From: Actinomycetospora callitridis
GTDB lineage: Bacteria; Actinomycetota; Actinomycetes; Mycobacteriales; Pseudonocardiaceae
Direction of reading: 5' to 3'
NCBI RefSeq assembly: GCF_028737265.1
Contig: NZ_JAQZAK010000010.1
Span: forward strand, 124,001 to 188,000
Length of the DNA stretch: 64,000 nucleotides
Below the pieces are notes generated by a model. The model saw only the letters and a list, made by a program, of their open reading frames with translations. It was not told the origin of the DNA and did no database searches. Position numbers and translations under genes: made by a program. The stretch's first letter is position 1. Every line of letters starts with the position of its first letter. Positions 26,565-35,355 of the stretch are shown here, one piece after another.

Positions 26565-26622
26565 CTGCCTCGACCGGCGCGCGCCCGAAGGGATTCGAAC
26601 CCCTAACCTTCTGATCCGTAGT
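26565..26622. repeat. attL (58-bp direct repeat)
   Basis: Identical to 46144-46201. It holds the ancestral chromosomal 3' half of tRNA-Arg(ACG), running from the anticodon loop to beyond the acceptor stem, and marks the left end of the element. Confidence 0.95.
26580..26622 (-). pseudogene. 3' half of tRNA-Arg(ACG), separated by integration
   Basis: Matches the anticodon loop, variable region, T arm and acceptor 3' strand of the complete tRNA-Arg at 46159-46231, but the 5' half is replaced by element DNA. Not a functional tRNA. Confidence 0.92.
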
Positions 26623-27469
26623 AGTGGCTGAAAGGACCTTCGGACCACGCGGTAAGCCATCGCTGGTGCCCGCGCGGCCGAGCACGAAACCGTGCGTCCC
26701 TCTCCGTGCAGTGGCGTTGATGCAGGTTCGATGTATGGGCTGCGCTGCCGCGCACGTCTCCAAGCGTTGCCATGGCGGCCCTCGCGTCGCGGCGGAGGGC
26801 CTTAGGGCCACTTCCGAGCTCCGGGCCTTGGCCCTTCGATCGCGGTCGCTCCCGACCGCGCAGGCTCCTCCAGGCGACCGACGACCGGCAGGTCCGTGTG
26901 AGCGACTCTGATTGTCGGGCCACAACCGCGCCATCGGATCGGCCAAGCGGTCGACTGCGAAGGCGCACCTCCTACTCCCTGCCGATGCCTTGGTGCGGTT
27001 ATAGGAAGCACTAGGAGCCTGGCTGGTTCCGTCGAGTGCTACGTAAGCGCTCCGCGCAACAGACTCGACCCTTCGCATGGACCAAACAGGTGATACCTCA
27101 GCGCCGTCCGGGTGTTGCGCTGATCTCAGGCTCGGACCGCGTAACGCGCTACCGAATGATTGCGACTGGCCAGAGAGCGAGCAGTTGGCGCGCATCGGGC
27201 GGCCGACTGGACTCGCAACTGACCCGGGGGGATCAGATCTTTCACAAGATACGTACGTGCGAAGTTGCAGAGGGCGCTTCCTTTTGCAAGTGCTCCTGCA
27301 CATGCATCCGCATCTGCACTCGAGGCGACCGTACAGCGGAGTACATCGACCGTTTGACGCACCGAGCTGGCAGACACGGCGTGTCGCCTAGCCCTCGCCC
27401 CTTGCCGCTCGGCGACCTGAAACCGCAGGTCAGCCTTTCTTCTAGGGCTGGGTGCTAGCGTCCATGTCC
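26623..27469. other. Gene-free left end of the element
   Basis: About 850 bp with no recognisable gene on either strand; the open frames here have neither familiar sequence nor start signals. A stretch near 27286-27320 is rich in TGCA words. The last bases contain a TAGCGT box (27456-27461) eight nt before the start of the large membrane-protein gene. This end is where integrase arm sites or decayed genes could lie. Confidence 0.6.
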
Positions 27470-29503
27470 ATGATCGGGTTCGCGTGGGCGATCCGCCTGG
27501 CCTTGGGCGGATTTCTAATGGTGCCTGCGCCGATTCTGCTTACTTACACTTCGTTCTCGTACACCGCGCGTTTCGGTCTGACGATCGCCTCAGTCCTCAT
27601 CGGGTTCCTACTCTTCTTGACCAATGTCGTCAAACGTTACAAACCTAGTGACTCAAGTACAGCCGAAGCTAGAGACAGTCAGGACAGTGTTGGCGACGAA
27701 TTCATCCACAGCGCCGAAGTCGCCGCGTCGGCGGTAGAGCTTAGCCGAAACAAGTATCAAGGCTATTATCTCGTGGCCGGCCAGCGGATTGACGAGGTTA
27801 CTGTTAGTCGCCTGATGCTTCTTCTCACTGAACCACGGCGGTACCAGGGTCGCATCGTCGAAGACATCACGCCGATGCAGAGGCAAGTCAGGCGGAAGCT
27901 TAGAACGAGTCTTGTCCTCGACTTCCCAGCCTCCGCTGCCATCGGATGTCGATCTCGGTCGATCGACTCAGGAGCCGTCGCAGACCACTTCGCTGCCAGC
28001 GCAGGGTCAACGGGCACGCTATCTGGAACTGGCCCTTCGCCCGCCACCGCGGCCGCGTCGGCCCGTAATGGCGAGGATAGGAGCACGACGGTCGGCTTGG
28101 CAGAGCCGGAAAACCATGACCTTGATGCAGAGCTGAGGCGCAGCGAAGCCGAACTTGCGGGCGCTCTCTACGATAAGCCGACGTCGAAAGACGATGACGA
28201 CTTCGTTTTCTATCCGCTGACGCTCATCAAGAAGGGCGAGCTGCACGATAACTTTCACGTTGGGCTAAAAGGCGAAGACACCACTGTCACGCTTACGTAC
28301 GAAGAATATTGTCAGCTGATGGTTGTCGTTGTCCGTTCGCTGGCTTACTCATGCAGAGGTCTTCCTTCAAACCTATATAAGAGAGTCGACAAACTTTCAC
28401 TTAAGGTGCTCAATCTCGTCTGCACGCGCAAGGTGGATAGCGACAACTACGAAGATGCAAAAGCACAAAGCAAGCGCCTAACCGATAAGGCGAAGACCCT
28501 TATACAAGACATCGAGCAGGCTGTTTCCGAACCAGGTCGATTCACTGGCCTTATCGACGAAATCGCTTCATTCGGCGCCCGCTTCTATGAACAATATCCC
28601 GTCATCTTAATTATCCCAATCGGTGCCGTAAAGAATAACCGGGCCATTGTGACTCTGGAGCACGACGCTCCTCCTCGTTGGCACCGACAGCACTCTGTTT
28701 CTGGGCGTCTCAAGATGCTCAGTGAACGGATAAGCGCCTACTTGGGGGGACGGCCAGGAGAGCTAGAGATCGATCTGCGTCGAGCGTCGTGGGCACAGTC
28801 ATACCACATAACGGTTCACGGCTCGGAGGACTCGTACCTCGCGGATCAGCGAATACGAGGAACAGAGAACTATGGGATGGCCGGCCACCCGAAGGCCAAG
28901 CTTCCCGGGCGTTTCCGCCGACCCTTGGGTCAGCCTTACTTTCGCGGCTACTACCGAAATCTCGAGCTCTTGCCTACAGCTCATAGCGATGAGCTTTCGG
29001 TAACTCTTACATTCTTTGAGGTTCCGCCTGGTTCGATCGGCAAGGCAAGCATCGCCTCCATCTCTGCCCTCATCCTCACATATGTAATCGGGCTTACCCT
29101 GCCCATCCCTCAAGATTCGACTGGTTTTGTTGGGTTCGCAGCGCTGATCCTGGCCTTTCCAGCAGCTTCTGCGGCGTGGGTCGGCCTCGACAAAGTCTCA
29201 GACAAGTCACTCCTCGGCACCGAGTTATCTGCTCGAGCCTCAGCGCTGAGCACCTTCGCCCTAAGCCTGGCGGCCGCTTCTATCTTCATCCTTGACACCC
29301 AAAAGGTCATAGACACCTCTACTTCGTTGCCTACGCTGGGCATAAATGATTGGCTTTGGGTGTGTCTTGTTTCGGCCATGTTCCTCAACACCTTCTTGTC
29401 GATCGTCTCGTGGGCTGGACGGATGGCCCGGTACTACCTCGTCACCCGTCGATCTAACGAGCAATACACGACCGATATTCGCTTGCGAGGTGCGTTGAAG
29501 TGA
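27470..29503 (+). CDS. Large six-TM membrane protein of unknown function
   Basis: 677 aa from the ATG at 27470 (TAGCGT box 8 nt upstream; ATG at 27464 also possible). Two hydrophobic spans at the N-terminus (~5-30 and ~38-57), a ~450-residue soluble middle, then four spans in the last ~150 residues. The middle has a linker rich in Ser/Ala/Asp (~150-215) and structured parts such as FHVGLKGEDTTVTLTYEEY, YPVILIIPIGAVKNNRAIV and LTFFEVPPGSIGKA. I do not recognise the family. Codon use is less GC-biased than the chromosome. Two small genes follow on the same strand, suggesting a module. Confidence 0.85.
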   Translation: MIGFAWAIRLALGGFLMVPAPILLTYTSFSYTARFGLTIASVLIGFLLFLTNVVKRYKPSDSSTAEARDSQDSVGDEFIHSAEVAASAVELSRNKYQGYYLVAGQRIDEVTVSRLMLLLTEPRRYQGRIVEDITPMQRQVRRKLRTSLVLDFPASAAIGCRSRSIDSGAVADHFAASAGSTGTLSGTGPSPATAAASARNGEDRSTTVGLAEPENHDLDAELRRSEAELAGALYDKPTSKDDDDFVFYPLTLIKKGELHDNFHVGLKGEDTTVTLTYEEYCQLMVVVVRSLAYSCRGLPSNLYKRVDKLSLKVLNLVCTRKVDSDNYEDAKAQSKRLTDKAKTLIQDIEQAVSEPGRFTGLIDEIASFGARFYEQYPVILIIPIGAVKNNRAIVTLEHDAPPRWHRQHSVSGRLKMLSERISAYLGGRPGELEIDLRRASWAQSYHITVHGSEDSYLADQRIRGTENYGMAGHPKAKLPGRFRRPLGQPYFRGYYRNLELLPTAHSDELSVTLTFFEVPPGSIGKASIASISALILTYVIGLTLPIPQDSTGFVGFAALILAFPAASAAWVGLDKVSDKSLLGTELSARASALSTFALSLAAASIFILDTQKVIDTSTSLPTLGINDWLWVCLVSAMFLNTFLSIVSWAGRMARYYLVTRRSNEQYTTDIRLRGALK

Positions 29504-29564
29504 TGCCACCGACAAGTACCGCCCATGCGAAGCAAACCAACCTCGGACACAGGGAGTCGATGAG

Positions 29565-29804
29565 ATGAGTGAGAATTCTGAATCTCGGCTATGGTCACTG
29601 ACGATGACGCTCTTCGCTGGCACAAAAGATGTCGAGTCTGGCCCGAGCGGGATGCACTTAGCGGTGGAATCAGAAGACGCGGTCTTGTATCGTGGTTCGA
29701 GTGAGGGCTCGAACGCCCGTCAACTTTTCTCACCTGAGAACCTTCGACAAGGAATGCAGGAACTTGCGAAGGACGGGCCCATTTCGTCTGTTGGGCGTGT
29801 CTAA
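29565..29804 (+). CDS. Small protein of unknown function (79 aa), possible partner of the membrane protein
   Basis: ATG at 29565 with GGGAG about 9 nt upstream, 61 bp after the large membrane-protein gene. Soluble and mixed alpha/beta: SRLWSLTMTLFAGTKDVESG, then MHLAVESEDAVLYRG, then a helix FSPENLRQGMQELAKDG. The pattern of strands followed by one helix suggests a small folded domain. No family recognised. Only 5 bp separate it from the next small gene. Confidence 0.65.
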   Translation: MSENSESRLWSLTMTLFAGTKDVESGPSGMHLAVESEDAVLYRGSSEGSNARQLFSPENLRQGMQELAKDGPISSVGRV

Positions 29805-29809
29805 GCGAC

Positions 29810-30046
29810 ATGTCAGAGGTTGGTGAGGAATTCTTGGCTAGACAGCGGTTCGAGGGAAACATGCGAACCGCGTCGAGAAGCCTGAGGTCCGCCCGAGACT
29901 GCGTAGCGTCTTGTCTCGAGCAGGTGTCGTGCGATGCCTCGGACGGGGCTCGTCTGTCGGAGGCTGCCCTGCGCGATATTGGCAATCGCGCCGCGGCGCT
30001 TGCAGACGAGATAGATCACTTCTTGGCGGCTTCGGCAAACCGATAG
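29810..30046 (+). CDS. Small helical protein of unknown function (78 aa)
   Basis: Starts at an ATG 5 bp after the preceding gene. Nearly all helix: EEFLARQRFEGNMRTASRSL and AALRDIGNRAAALADEIDHF, with two cysteines between. No membrane span or DNA-binding motif seen. The spacing implies co-transcription with the 79-aa and 677-aa genes. It could be an antitoxin-like or adaptor protein, but that is speculation. Confidence 0.6.
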   Translation: MSEVGEEFLARQRFEGNMRTASRSLRSARDCVASCLEQVSCDASDGARLSEAALRDIGNRAAALADEIDHFLAASANR

Positions 30047-30261
30047 AGCAAGCTTCGGCCTACTGGGTTCTCGGTGAGGTTACCGTCAGCTTGAGCTGAG
30101 GGCCGCTCGTACCGTAGAGCTGTGGCCGGCCTAGCAACTCCGGCGGAGGCTGGGAACCGGCGCGGGGTGCCATCGAGACGAGTTTCGCGGTGGCGCTAAC
30201 TTCAGGCGATCCTGCGGGTGGAGGCGAGCGCCCTCTCAGACGAATGTGATAGACCCCGCGT

Positions 30262-30579
30262 ATGGCGCTGAACTGGCCGGAAGCCACCCAGCGGCGCCTT
30301 CGCGCGTTCGCGGAAACGCGGGACTGGGTCCGCTATCACGACCCGCGCAGTTTGCTTCTCGCCCTGGTTGGCGAGGTCGGGGAGCTGGCCGAGCTCTATC
30401 AGTGGCAGACGGACGAGCCGCCCGACCAGGCCCGCGTGCAGGACGAGATTGCGGATGTCCTGATCTACGCGCTCCGGTTCGCCGAGGTCGCGGGCGTAGA
30501 CGTCGCGGCGGCAGTCGCTGAAAAGATCGACCGCAACGAACAGCGCTTCCCGGCACTACCTCTTGAGGAAGGTCAATGA
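30262..30579 (+). CDS. MazG-like nucleotide pyrophosphohydrolase
   Basis: 105 aa, the all-helical MazG/dCTPase-like fold. LVGEVGELAELYQW and VQDEIADVLIYALRFAE supply the ExxE and ExxD metal ligands. Such enzymes hydrolyse non-canonical or damaged dNTPs/NTPs to the monophosphate. The stop overlaps the start of the HNH endonuclease gene (ATGA), so the two proteins are translated as a pair. In this position a role in removing modified phage nucleotides is plausible but unproven. Confidence 0.9.
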   Translation: MALNWPEATQRRLRAFAETRDWVRYHDPRSLLLALVGEVGELAELYQWQTDEPPDQARVQDEIADVLIYALRFAEVAGVDVAAAVAEKIDRNEQRFPALPLEEGQ

Positions 30580-31520
30580 CCCGGTACTTCTACGTCTACA
30601 TCGGGGAGAAGGCTGAACAGAATCTCGAGATTGGGCGTGGGCACCGCATCTGGGGCTGGAAGAACCCTTGGTACGGCGACCTAGCGAAGGAAGCGGCCCA
30701 GCTGCTGAAGGACCCTGGCCCTGACTCCTATCTCGTCCTCGCCCAGGTGGCCAAACCCGAGTCAGTGGGGAGACCGTGGCCACGAACGAAAAAGGGCGAC
30801 CTCGAACCATGGAAGCATGCCGTCTTCCAGTCGTTGACCATCGGGCGCATAGCGGGTCCGCTGTACGAGTCAACGAGCCCTGTGTGGCCCGACGCCATAT
30901 ACCCCCACCGGGTCGACCTCGCGAACCTCATCGTTGAAACCGACGTGCCGGCCACAGACCTCGACGGGGACGCGTTACTGATGGTCCGCGAGTCGGCAAT
31001 GAGACGCGGTAACGCTATCGTCGGCCCTGCGCCTCTCAAGCCCTCCGCGGAAGACTCAGTGGAGAAGGACGAAGACCTCGTTCCCGACAGGCTGTTGACC
31101 GGCCTTGACGGTCTTAGCGGCCAGGCGCTCGCCCTCATCCGCCGAGAGCAGAGCAAGCTGCGGAAGGCCAAACTCAAGGGCGCCAAGACCGCAGGCTGCT
31201 CTCTATGTGGTCGGTGGCTACCCGCTGGGTTGCTGCGGCTAGCCCATATCAAGCGGCGGGCGGTGTGCACGCCCGACGAGTGCCTCGAGCTCGCGAACAC
31301 CATGCTCGCCTGCACCATCGGCTGCGACGAACTTTTTGAGCGGGGCTACATCGGCGCCAGGGCGGGCACGATCGTCGCCCAGGCCCCAATCGGAGACTGG
31401 ACCCAAGATCTCGACGAGATCATCAACCCGTTGGCGGGCTCGGCGCTCGCCGAGTACGAGAGTTCCCAGGAGCCCTTCTTCAAATGGCATCACTTAGACC
31501 ATGCGTTGCCCGTTCCATAG
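30576..31520 (+). CDS. EVE-like domain fused to HNH endonuclease (predicted modification-dependent nuclease)
   Basis: 314 aa. The N-terminal ~130 residues look like an EVE/PUA-type reader: RYFYVYIGEKAEQNLEIGRG, IWGWK, SYLVLAQV, IAGPLYESTSPVWPDAIYPH. EVE domains bind modified bases such as 5-methyl- or 5-hydroxymethylcytosine. The C-terminal part (from ~205) is an HNH nuclease: CSLCGRWLP, LRLAHIKRR, then N..LAC..GCDELFERGYIG. Domain order matches known modification-dependent restriction enzymes. It is encoded with a MazG-like protein. HNH assignment is solid, EVE likely. Confidence 0.82.
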   Translation: MTRYFYVYIGEKAEQNLEIGRGHRIWGWKNPWYGDLAKEAAQLLKDPGPDSYLVLAQVAKPESVGRPWPRTKKGDLEPWKHAVFQSLTIGRIAGPLYESTSPVWPDAIYPHRVDLANLIVETDVPATDLDGDALLMVRESAMRRGNAIVGPAPLKPSAEDSVEKDEDLVPDRLLTGLDGLSGQALALIRREQSKLRKAKLKGAKTAGCSLCGRWLPAGLLRLAHIKRRAVCTPDECLELANTMLACTIGCDELFERGYIGARAGTIVAQAPIGDWTQDLDEIINPLAGSALAEYESSQEPFFKWHHLDHALPVP

Positions 31521-32035
31521 CGGAATCCGGAGCGGCTGTGAGCCGGACCGTGTTTCTGGGCCGACGCGACTAGGGTATGAAGGCTCGCCTAGGCCCTTAA
31601 CCGGGCGTTAGCTTCTGCTGACTCGGCTTGTCTGTGAACTTCTCGAGCCTCCGGTGCCCCCATCCCGCCCTCAGCAGTCGATCTCAAGCCCAGCCGCGGT
31701 CGACCTCCGGCGGCCTGAGCTGGGCCACCGTTACGACGCCGGGCAGCCTCATTTGGACGGGTCGTCGAGCGGTAGAGCCTGGCGCACGGAGCCCCTCCGT
31801 CGATCGACACCCGCCTGGAGGGGCGCGCGCGAGCTTTCCGCACGACATCTCAGAGATCGTTGACAGATCCCTAGATCGTCTGCACGATCACACGCGAAGG
31901 GGAGTACGCCCCGGGGAACGCGTCGTCATCACGGGTCGCGGCAGCGACCTCGGCCGTCCCTACCCTCCTGCGTGGGTGCGGAGACCTTCGGATCATCAGT
32001 ACGGGTGTTTGGCTAGGCCGATCCGGAGGGCTGTA
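31521..32035. other. Gene-free stretch inside the cargo region
   Basis: About 515 bp. An open frame upstream of and in phase with the next gene runs through it, but its residues look like non-coding translation and lack a start signal. Nothing else recognised. Confidence 0.5.
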
Positions 32036-32830
32036 GTGAGTGGCTTTGATGTTGCCGAGATCGTTGCGTCCTATCTCGAAGCCTTGGGCACGATCGCGGC
32101 CGTAACTGTCGCATTGTTCGCTCAGGTGTACTGGGTCAAGAGACGTCGTCCAGTGTTGTGGCTGGAGCTTGAGGACGAGGGATCAGACGAGGACTTCGTT
32201 ACGACAGCCAACTCGAGCTGGATTCGGTTGCGAGTGGTCGCGGCCCACAGGCGTAGAACAGCAGTCGGTGTGCAGCTGCGTCTAGAAAGAGTCGTCCAAC
32301 GCAGCCGCGCCAACTCTTGCCAAGACTCACAGCGAGAATTTCCGAGGCTGCTGCCTGTGCCCGCTGGCCCGATCATCTGGTCCAGCGTGGGCTCGGAACC
32401 GCAGTCGATCATATCGGGTATGTGGCAGCGAGTCGACGTCCTCCGTTACAGGCATTCTTCGTCAACTCACGAGCGGCAGCTGGAGGTTGAGGTCGGATAT
32501 AGTTTCGCGCCTGATGACATGCAGTCAGTCCTGCCGGAGGCAGGCACATACGCGATGACTCTTCTGTTGGGTGCAGACGATGCCGTGACGACTCGATGGG
32601 AATTCGAGTTCAGCTATGCTGGTGCCGCTACGGGTAGCGTCGACCCGTCGGTCATCGTGCCTACGGCTACCCTGAAGCCGCTGGAGATACCGCGGCGAGC
32701 TCGAGAGCCGCGATTTCACGGGCGTGTTCAGGACCGCCGAGGGACTTCTTCTTCCCCTCTACCCCAGGTTCCGCCCGCGGTTACCACGGCCAGCCCGAAA
32801 TGCGACTGGTCCCGCCGAGGATATCTCTAG
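32036..32830 (+). CDS. Single-TM anchored protein of unknown function (264 aa)
   Basis: GTG at 32036 with GGAGGG 7 nt upstream. One membrane span near residues 10-32 (LGTIAAVTVALFAQVYWV) followed by the basic stop-transfer KRRRP, so the bulk is cytoplasmic. The rest is strand-rich (WLELEDEGSDEDF, SSWIRLRVVAAHRRRTAV, ERQLEVEVGYSFAP, TYAMTLLLGADDAVTTRWEF) and resembles a beta-sandwich, ending in a basic, disordered tail. Not recognised. Its layout recalls the minus-strand gene at 37805-38422. Confidence 0.72.
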   Translation: MSGFDVAEIVASYLEALGTIAAVTVALFAQVYWVKRRRPVLWLELEDEGSDEDFVTTANSSWIRLRVVAAHRRRTAVGVQLRLERVVQRSRANSCQDSQREFPRLLPVPAGPIIWSSVGSEPQSIISGMWQRVDVLRYRHSSSTHERQLEVEVGYSFAPDDMQSVLPEAGTYAMTLLLGADDAVTTRWEFEFSYAGAATGSVDPSVIVPTATLKPLEIPRRAREPRFHGRVQDRRGTSSSPLPQVPPAVTTASPKCDWSRRGYL

Positions 32831-33147
32831 TATCACGATGAGGTGGCCCCCAGGCCTTTCGGTAGCAGGGTTCGAACTTGTGGCAGGGACACGAAAGTCC
32901 GGGGCCGGAGGCTGCGTCTTTGTGCTGAAGGCCGCGTTGCCACATCTGAGAGCCCTCGACAGGTTAACTAGCGTGGCGCGCCTGACTTGCCGCGTCCTGG
33001 TTGGCCTGTTCCGGCCGGTTGCGGTCAGTGGCTGATTCGGCCTCTGAGCTGAACGGACGTCGGCGGCGCCGTTCCGAGCGTGACCGGCTCGGGCGGCCTC
33101 TCCCCGATCATTCCGTGGGGGAAAAGTGTGGGAACGATCTTGCTCTG
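32831..33147. other. Gene-free stretch (~317 bp)
   Basis: No convincing gene or structured RNA. A T-arm-like GGTTCGAA occurs near 32868 but no tRNA fold surrounds it. Confidence 0.5.
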
Positions 33148-33348
33148 TCAGGCCATGATCAGCGGCCGGTAGCCGAGAACGGAGGCGGCGCCGTCGAGGT
33201 AGGCGCGGCGGTGTGCTCGCGGGACCCACTCCTCGACGGGGTGGACGGTGAGCATGCCGCCGCCGACGATCCGCCAGTGGTGCTCCTCGGCGAGTGCGAT
33301 CGAGGCGTCCTGCTCGCCCTGGGCCTGGGCCTGCTCCTGCTCGGTCAT
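33148..33348 (-). CDS. Small hypothetical protein (66 aa)
   Basis: ATG at 33348 (a GTG three codons upstream is also possible). Begins MTEQEQAQAQGEQD, Gln-rich, followed by a compact segment HHWRIVGGGMLTVHPVEEWV and HRRAYLDGAASVLGYRPL. The high-GC codon use resembles the AICE backbone more than the neighbouring cargo. No family assigned. Confidence 0.5.
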   Translation of the reverse strand: MTEQEQAQAQGEQDASIALAEEHHWRIVGGGMLTVHPVEEWVPRAHRRAYLDGAASVLGYRPLIMA

Positions 33349-33436
33349 GTCCGGCACGGTGCCCGAGCTGCTTGGTGTCGTCCAGACATGAGCCGGCCGG
33401 TTGGTCTCCCCGTCGGCCAGGTCCTCCCGAAGCGCG

Positions 33437-33498
33437 CCAGGGCCAGGGGGCCAGGTGGAGCACCCGACGCGCTGAACGACCTGGCCCCCTGGCCCTGG
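33437..33498. repeat. Perfect 20-bp inverted repeat
   Basis: Arms 33437-33456 and 33479-33498 are exact complements (CCAGGGCCAGGGGGCCAGGT and its reverse complement) with a 22-nt loop. It lies upstream of both flanking genes, which diverge from it, so it is not an ordinary terminator. In a rolling-circle element it could be a single-strand origin or an orphan terminator. Confidence 0.75.
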
Positions 33499-33668
33499 GG
33501 TGCTACGCCCTCGCGGTGGCCGGCGGGGAGACCTGCCCTACCCCCCTCCCCGGAGGTCGCCTGGGGTTCGGGGGCGGCGAGCGCCCTGCTCCTCTTTCGT
33601 GTCTGGAAGCTCTGTCGGACCCCACAGCCATACTCGATGCAAGATACCGCGCTTCTAGAAGGACCTGC

Positions 33669-34778
33669 ATGAGCAGACGACGAGACCGACGCAAGCGACT
33701 CCCGCCAGAATTCGTCGCAATGATGGAGCGCGCCAAGAGAAACGAACTCGGTTCACCAGCGCGCAAACACCACCTCGTGCCGGCATCTTACCTTCGCGGG
33801 TGGAGCGACCGAGGACAGATTCGAGTAACTGTAGTTGACGAGGTTCGTACATGGATTACATCACCCGAGAAGGCGGCTCGCGAAACTGACTTCTATAGCC
33901 TGAAGTCCGACGACCTCGATCCAGAGAAGGTCCCGCCGCTCCTCTTCGAGACGATGTTGAGCGAGGTAGAAGGCTGGGGTCGCTCGGCGATCGACGAGCT
34001 ACTCATCAAGCAGCCAAGCCAGGTCGACCCGAAGTTGATGGCCAAGTTCACGTGGTTCTTAGGTTTTCAACTGTCACGAGGAAACGCGTTTCGTGAAGAG
34101 AACAAGTTGCTGGAGAGCGAGATCTTTCGACTCAAGCATGAGGGGATGACGGATGAGGGCATTCGTGGGCGCCTCGAGGAACAGGGTTACCCGAATGATC
34201 CTAAGAGCGTTGCGAGAGCCAGGAAGGGCCTCGACGCGATCCTGCGGGGAGACGTCATCCTCGCTCCGCAGCGTGCGGCGCTAGTTGGGCGCGCCGCAGA
34301 AGTGGCCGACGAATTGGGCGGTCATCTGCTACAGAGAGAGTGGTTCGTTCACGAGACGCCAGGAGTTCTCGTAACCTGCGATGAACCTCTGATTCGTATC
34401 GGTGGACCTGGGAATCTTCGGGAGGAGCGAGCAGGAATCGCCTCGGCAGGCGTTATCATTTTCCCCCTATCCCCCAGGAAGTTGCTGTCCATGGCTCTTC
34501 CCGGCATACGAACAGATCTAACGCCGAGGTTGGATGAAGCCGAAACGGCCGAGCTTAATCGGGAAATCATCGCCGCTTCCTCACGGTGGGCCTTCGAGCG
34601 CCCCAGCAAGCATGTCACGGAGAGAATGCGGGTGCCGCTAGCACCGCCGCCGTTCGTCACTGAAGGCCCGATTCCACACCTAAGTGAGCCGAATCGAGAA
34701 GTATATAGAAACTACAGCCCGACCCGATGGACTGAGGCGCCCCTCCCTCCCTGGCCAGTCCAACGCTGGTGGCGCTGA
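33669..34778 (+). CDS. DUF4238 domain protein
   Basis: 369 aa. The N-terminal ARKHHLVPASYLRGWSD is the hallmark of DUF4238 (HHxVPxxYL), followed by a strand with WITSPEKAARETDFYSL and a helical middle (FTWFLGFQLSRGNAFREENK). The later VTCDEPLIRIGG and IFPLSPRKLLSM also fit the family. Function is unknown. DUF4238 proteins are often stand-alone genes in accessory DNA. The start is the ATG at 33669. Codon use is markedly less GC-rich than the chromosome. Confidence 0.88.
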   Translation: MSRRRDRRKRLPPEFVAMMERAKRNELGSPARKHHLVPASYLRGWSDRGQIRVTVVDEVRTWITSPEKAARETDFYSLKSDDLDPEKVPPLLFETMLSEVEGWGRSAIDELLIKQPSQVDPKLMAKFTWFLGFQLSRGNAFREENKLLESEIFRLKHEGMTDEGIRGRLEEQGYPNDPKSVARARKGLDAILRGDVILAPQRAALVGRAAEVADELGGHLLQREWFVHETPGVLVTCDEPLIRIGGPGNLREERAGIASAGVIIFPLSPRKLLSMALPGIRTDLTPRLDEAETAELNREIIAASSRWAFERPSKHVTERMRVPLAPPPFVTEGPIPHLSEPNREVYRNYSPTRWTEAPLPPWPVQRWWR

Positions 34779-34939
34779 TGGAAGCTCGACGTGATGGAGC
34801 TGTTGACGATGTAAGTGGCGCTATGGACGTGGCCGGGCGTGGGCCGCGCCGGCCGCCGGGCCGAAGGCAGGAGGCGTGCCGGCTGCGGAGCCGCCCGGTC
34901 CGGCCCGTCAGGGCCGGCTTGAAGACGTAAAGAAAGTTC

Positions 34940-35293
34940 TCACACGCTGATGGAGCGCGAAGCGGTTCGGCGGCGCCAGGCGAGCACCATCAGCGTCACC
35001 GGAGGAGCGGCCACCATGAGGCCAGCTAGCGGGGCGAGTACAGCGTTGCGACTCTGGCACGACGTTACAAATTCCGGTCCCACGGACGGGGAGCTGCGCA
35101 TCACCGTCCAGAACCGCTCTTCCGGAGGTCGCCACGGAGCACGGCATACCGGTAGACGGGTGCCGCCGACGTCATACCAGGGCATATGTAGACCGAGGTA
35201 CAGGCCGGCTGCGACGATCAGGACAGAACCGACGGCTAGTAGCGCCCACTTCGTCCGCAGGTTGGGCTCGGTCGCCTGACCATGCTTCGGCAT
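34940..35293 (-). CDS. Small two-TM membrane protein (117 aa)
   Basis: ATG at 35293 with AGGAGC upstream. Two hydrophobic spans: WALLAVGSVLIVAAGLYLGL (~15-35) and VLAPLAGLMVAAPPVTLMVL (~84-104), with a ~45-residue loop between that contains two Cys and several Arg/Pro. Ends RRRTASRSISV, so both termini are probably cytoplasmic. Unknown function. Paired TCGACT palindromes lie ~60 bp upstream. Confidence 0.68.
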   Translation of the reverse strand: MPKHGQATEPNLRTKWALLAVGSVLIVAAGLYLGLHMPWYDVGGTRLPVCRAPWRPPEERFWTVMRSSPSVGPEFVTSCQSRNAVLAPLAGLMVAAPPVTLMVLAWRRRTASRSISV

Positions 35294-35355
35294 GCGTCGC
35301 TCCTGATCCCGACTTCACTTCTGTGGACGAGTGCGACCCCGACCGCGACCTGCCA

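Noticed and set aside
26580..26622. Possible second tRNA-Arg
   Set aside because: Only the 3' half is present; the D arm and 5' acceptor strand are missing. It is attL.
31628..32035. N-terminal extension of the 264-aa TM protein
   Set aside because: Composition is non-coding-like, whereas GGAGGG and the membrane span support the GTG at 32036.
32862..32885. T-arm-like GGTTCGAA in the cargo region
   Set aside because: No acceptor or anticodon stem can be formed around it.
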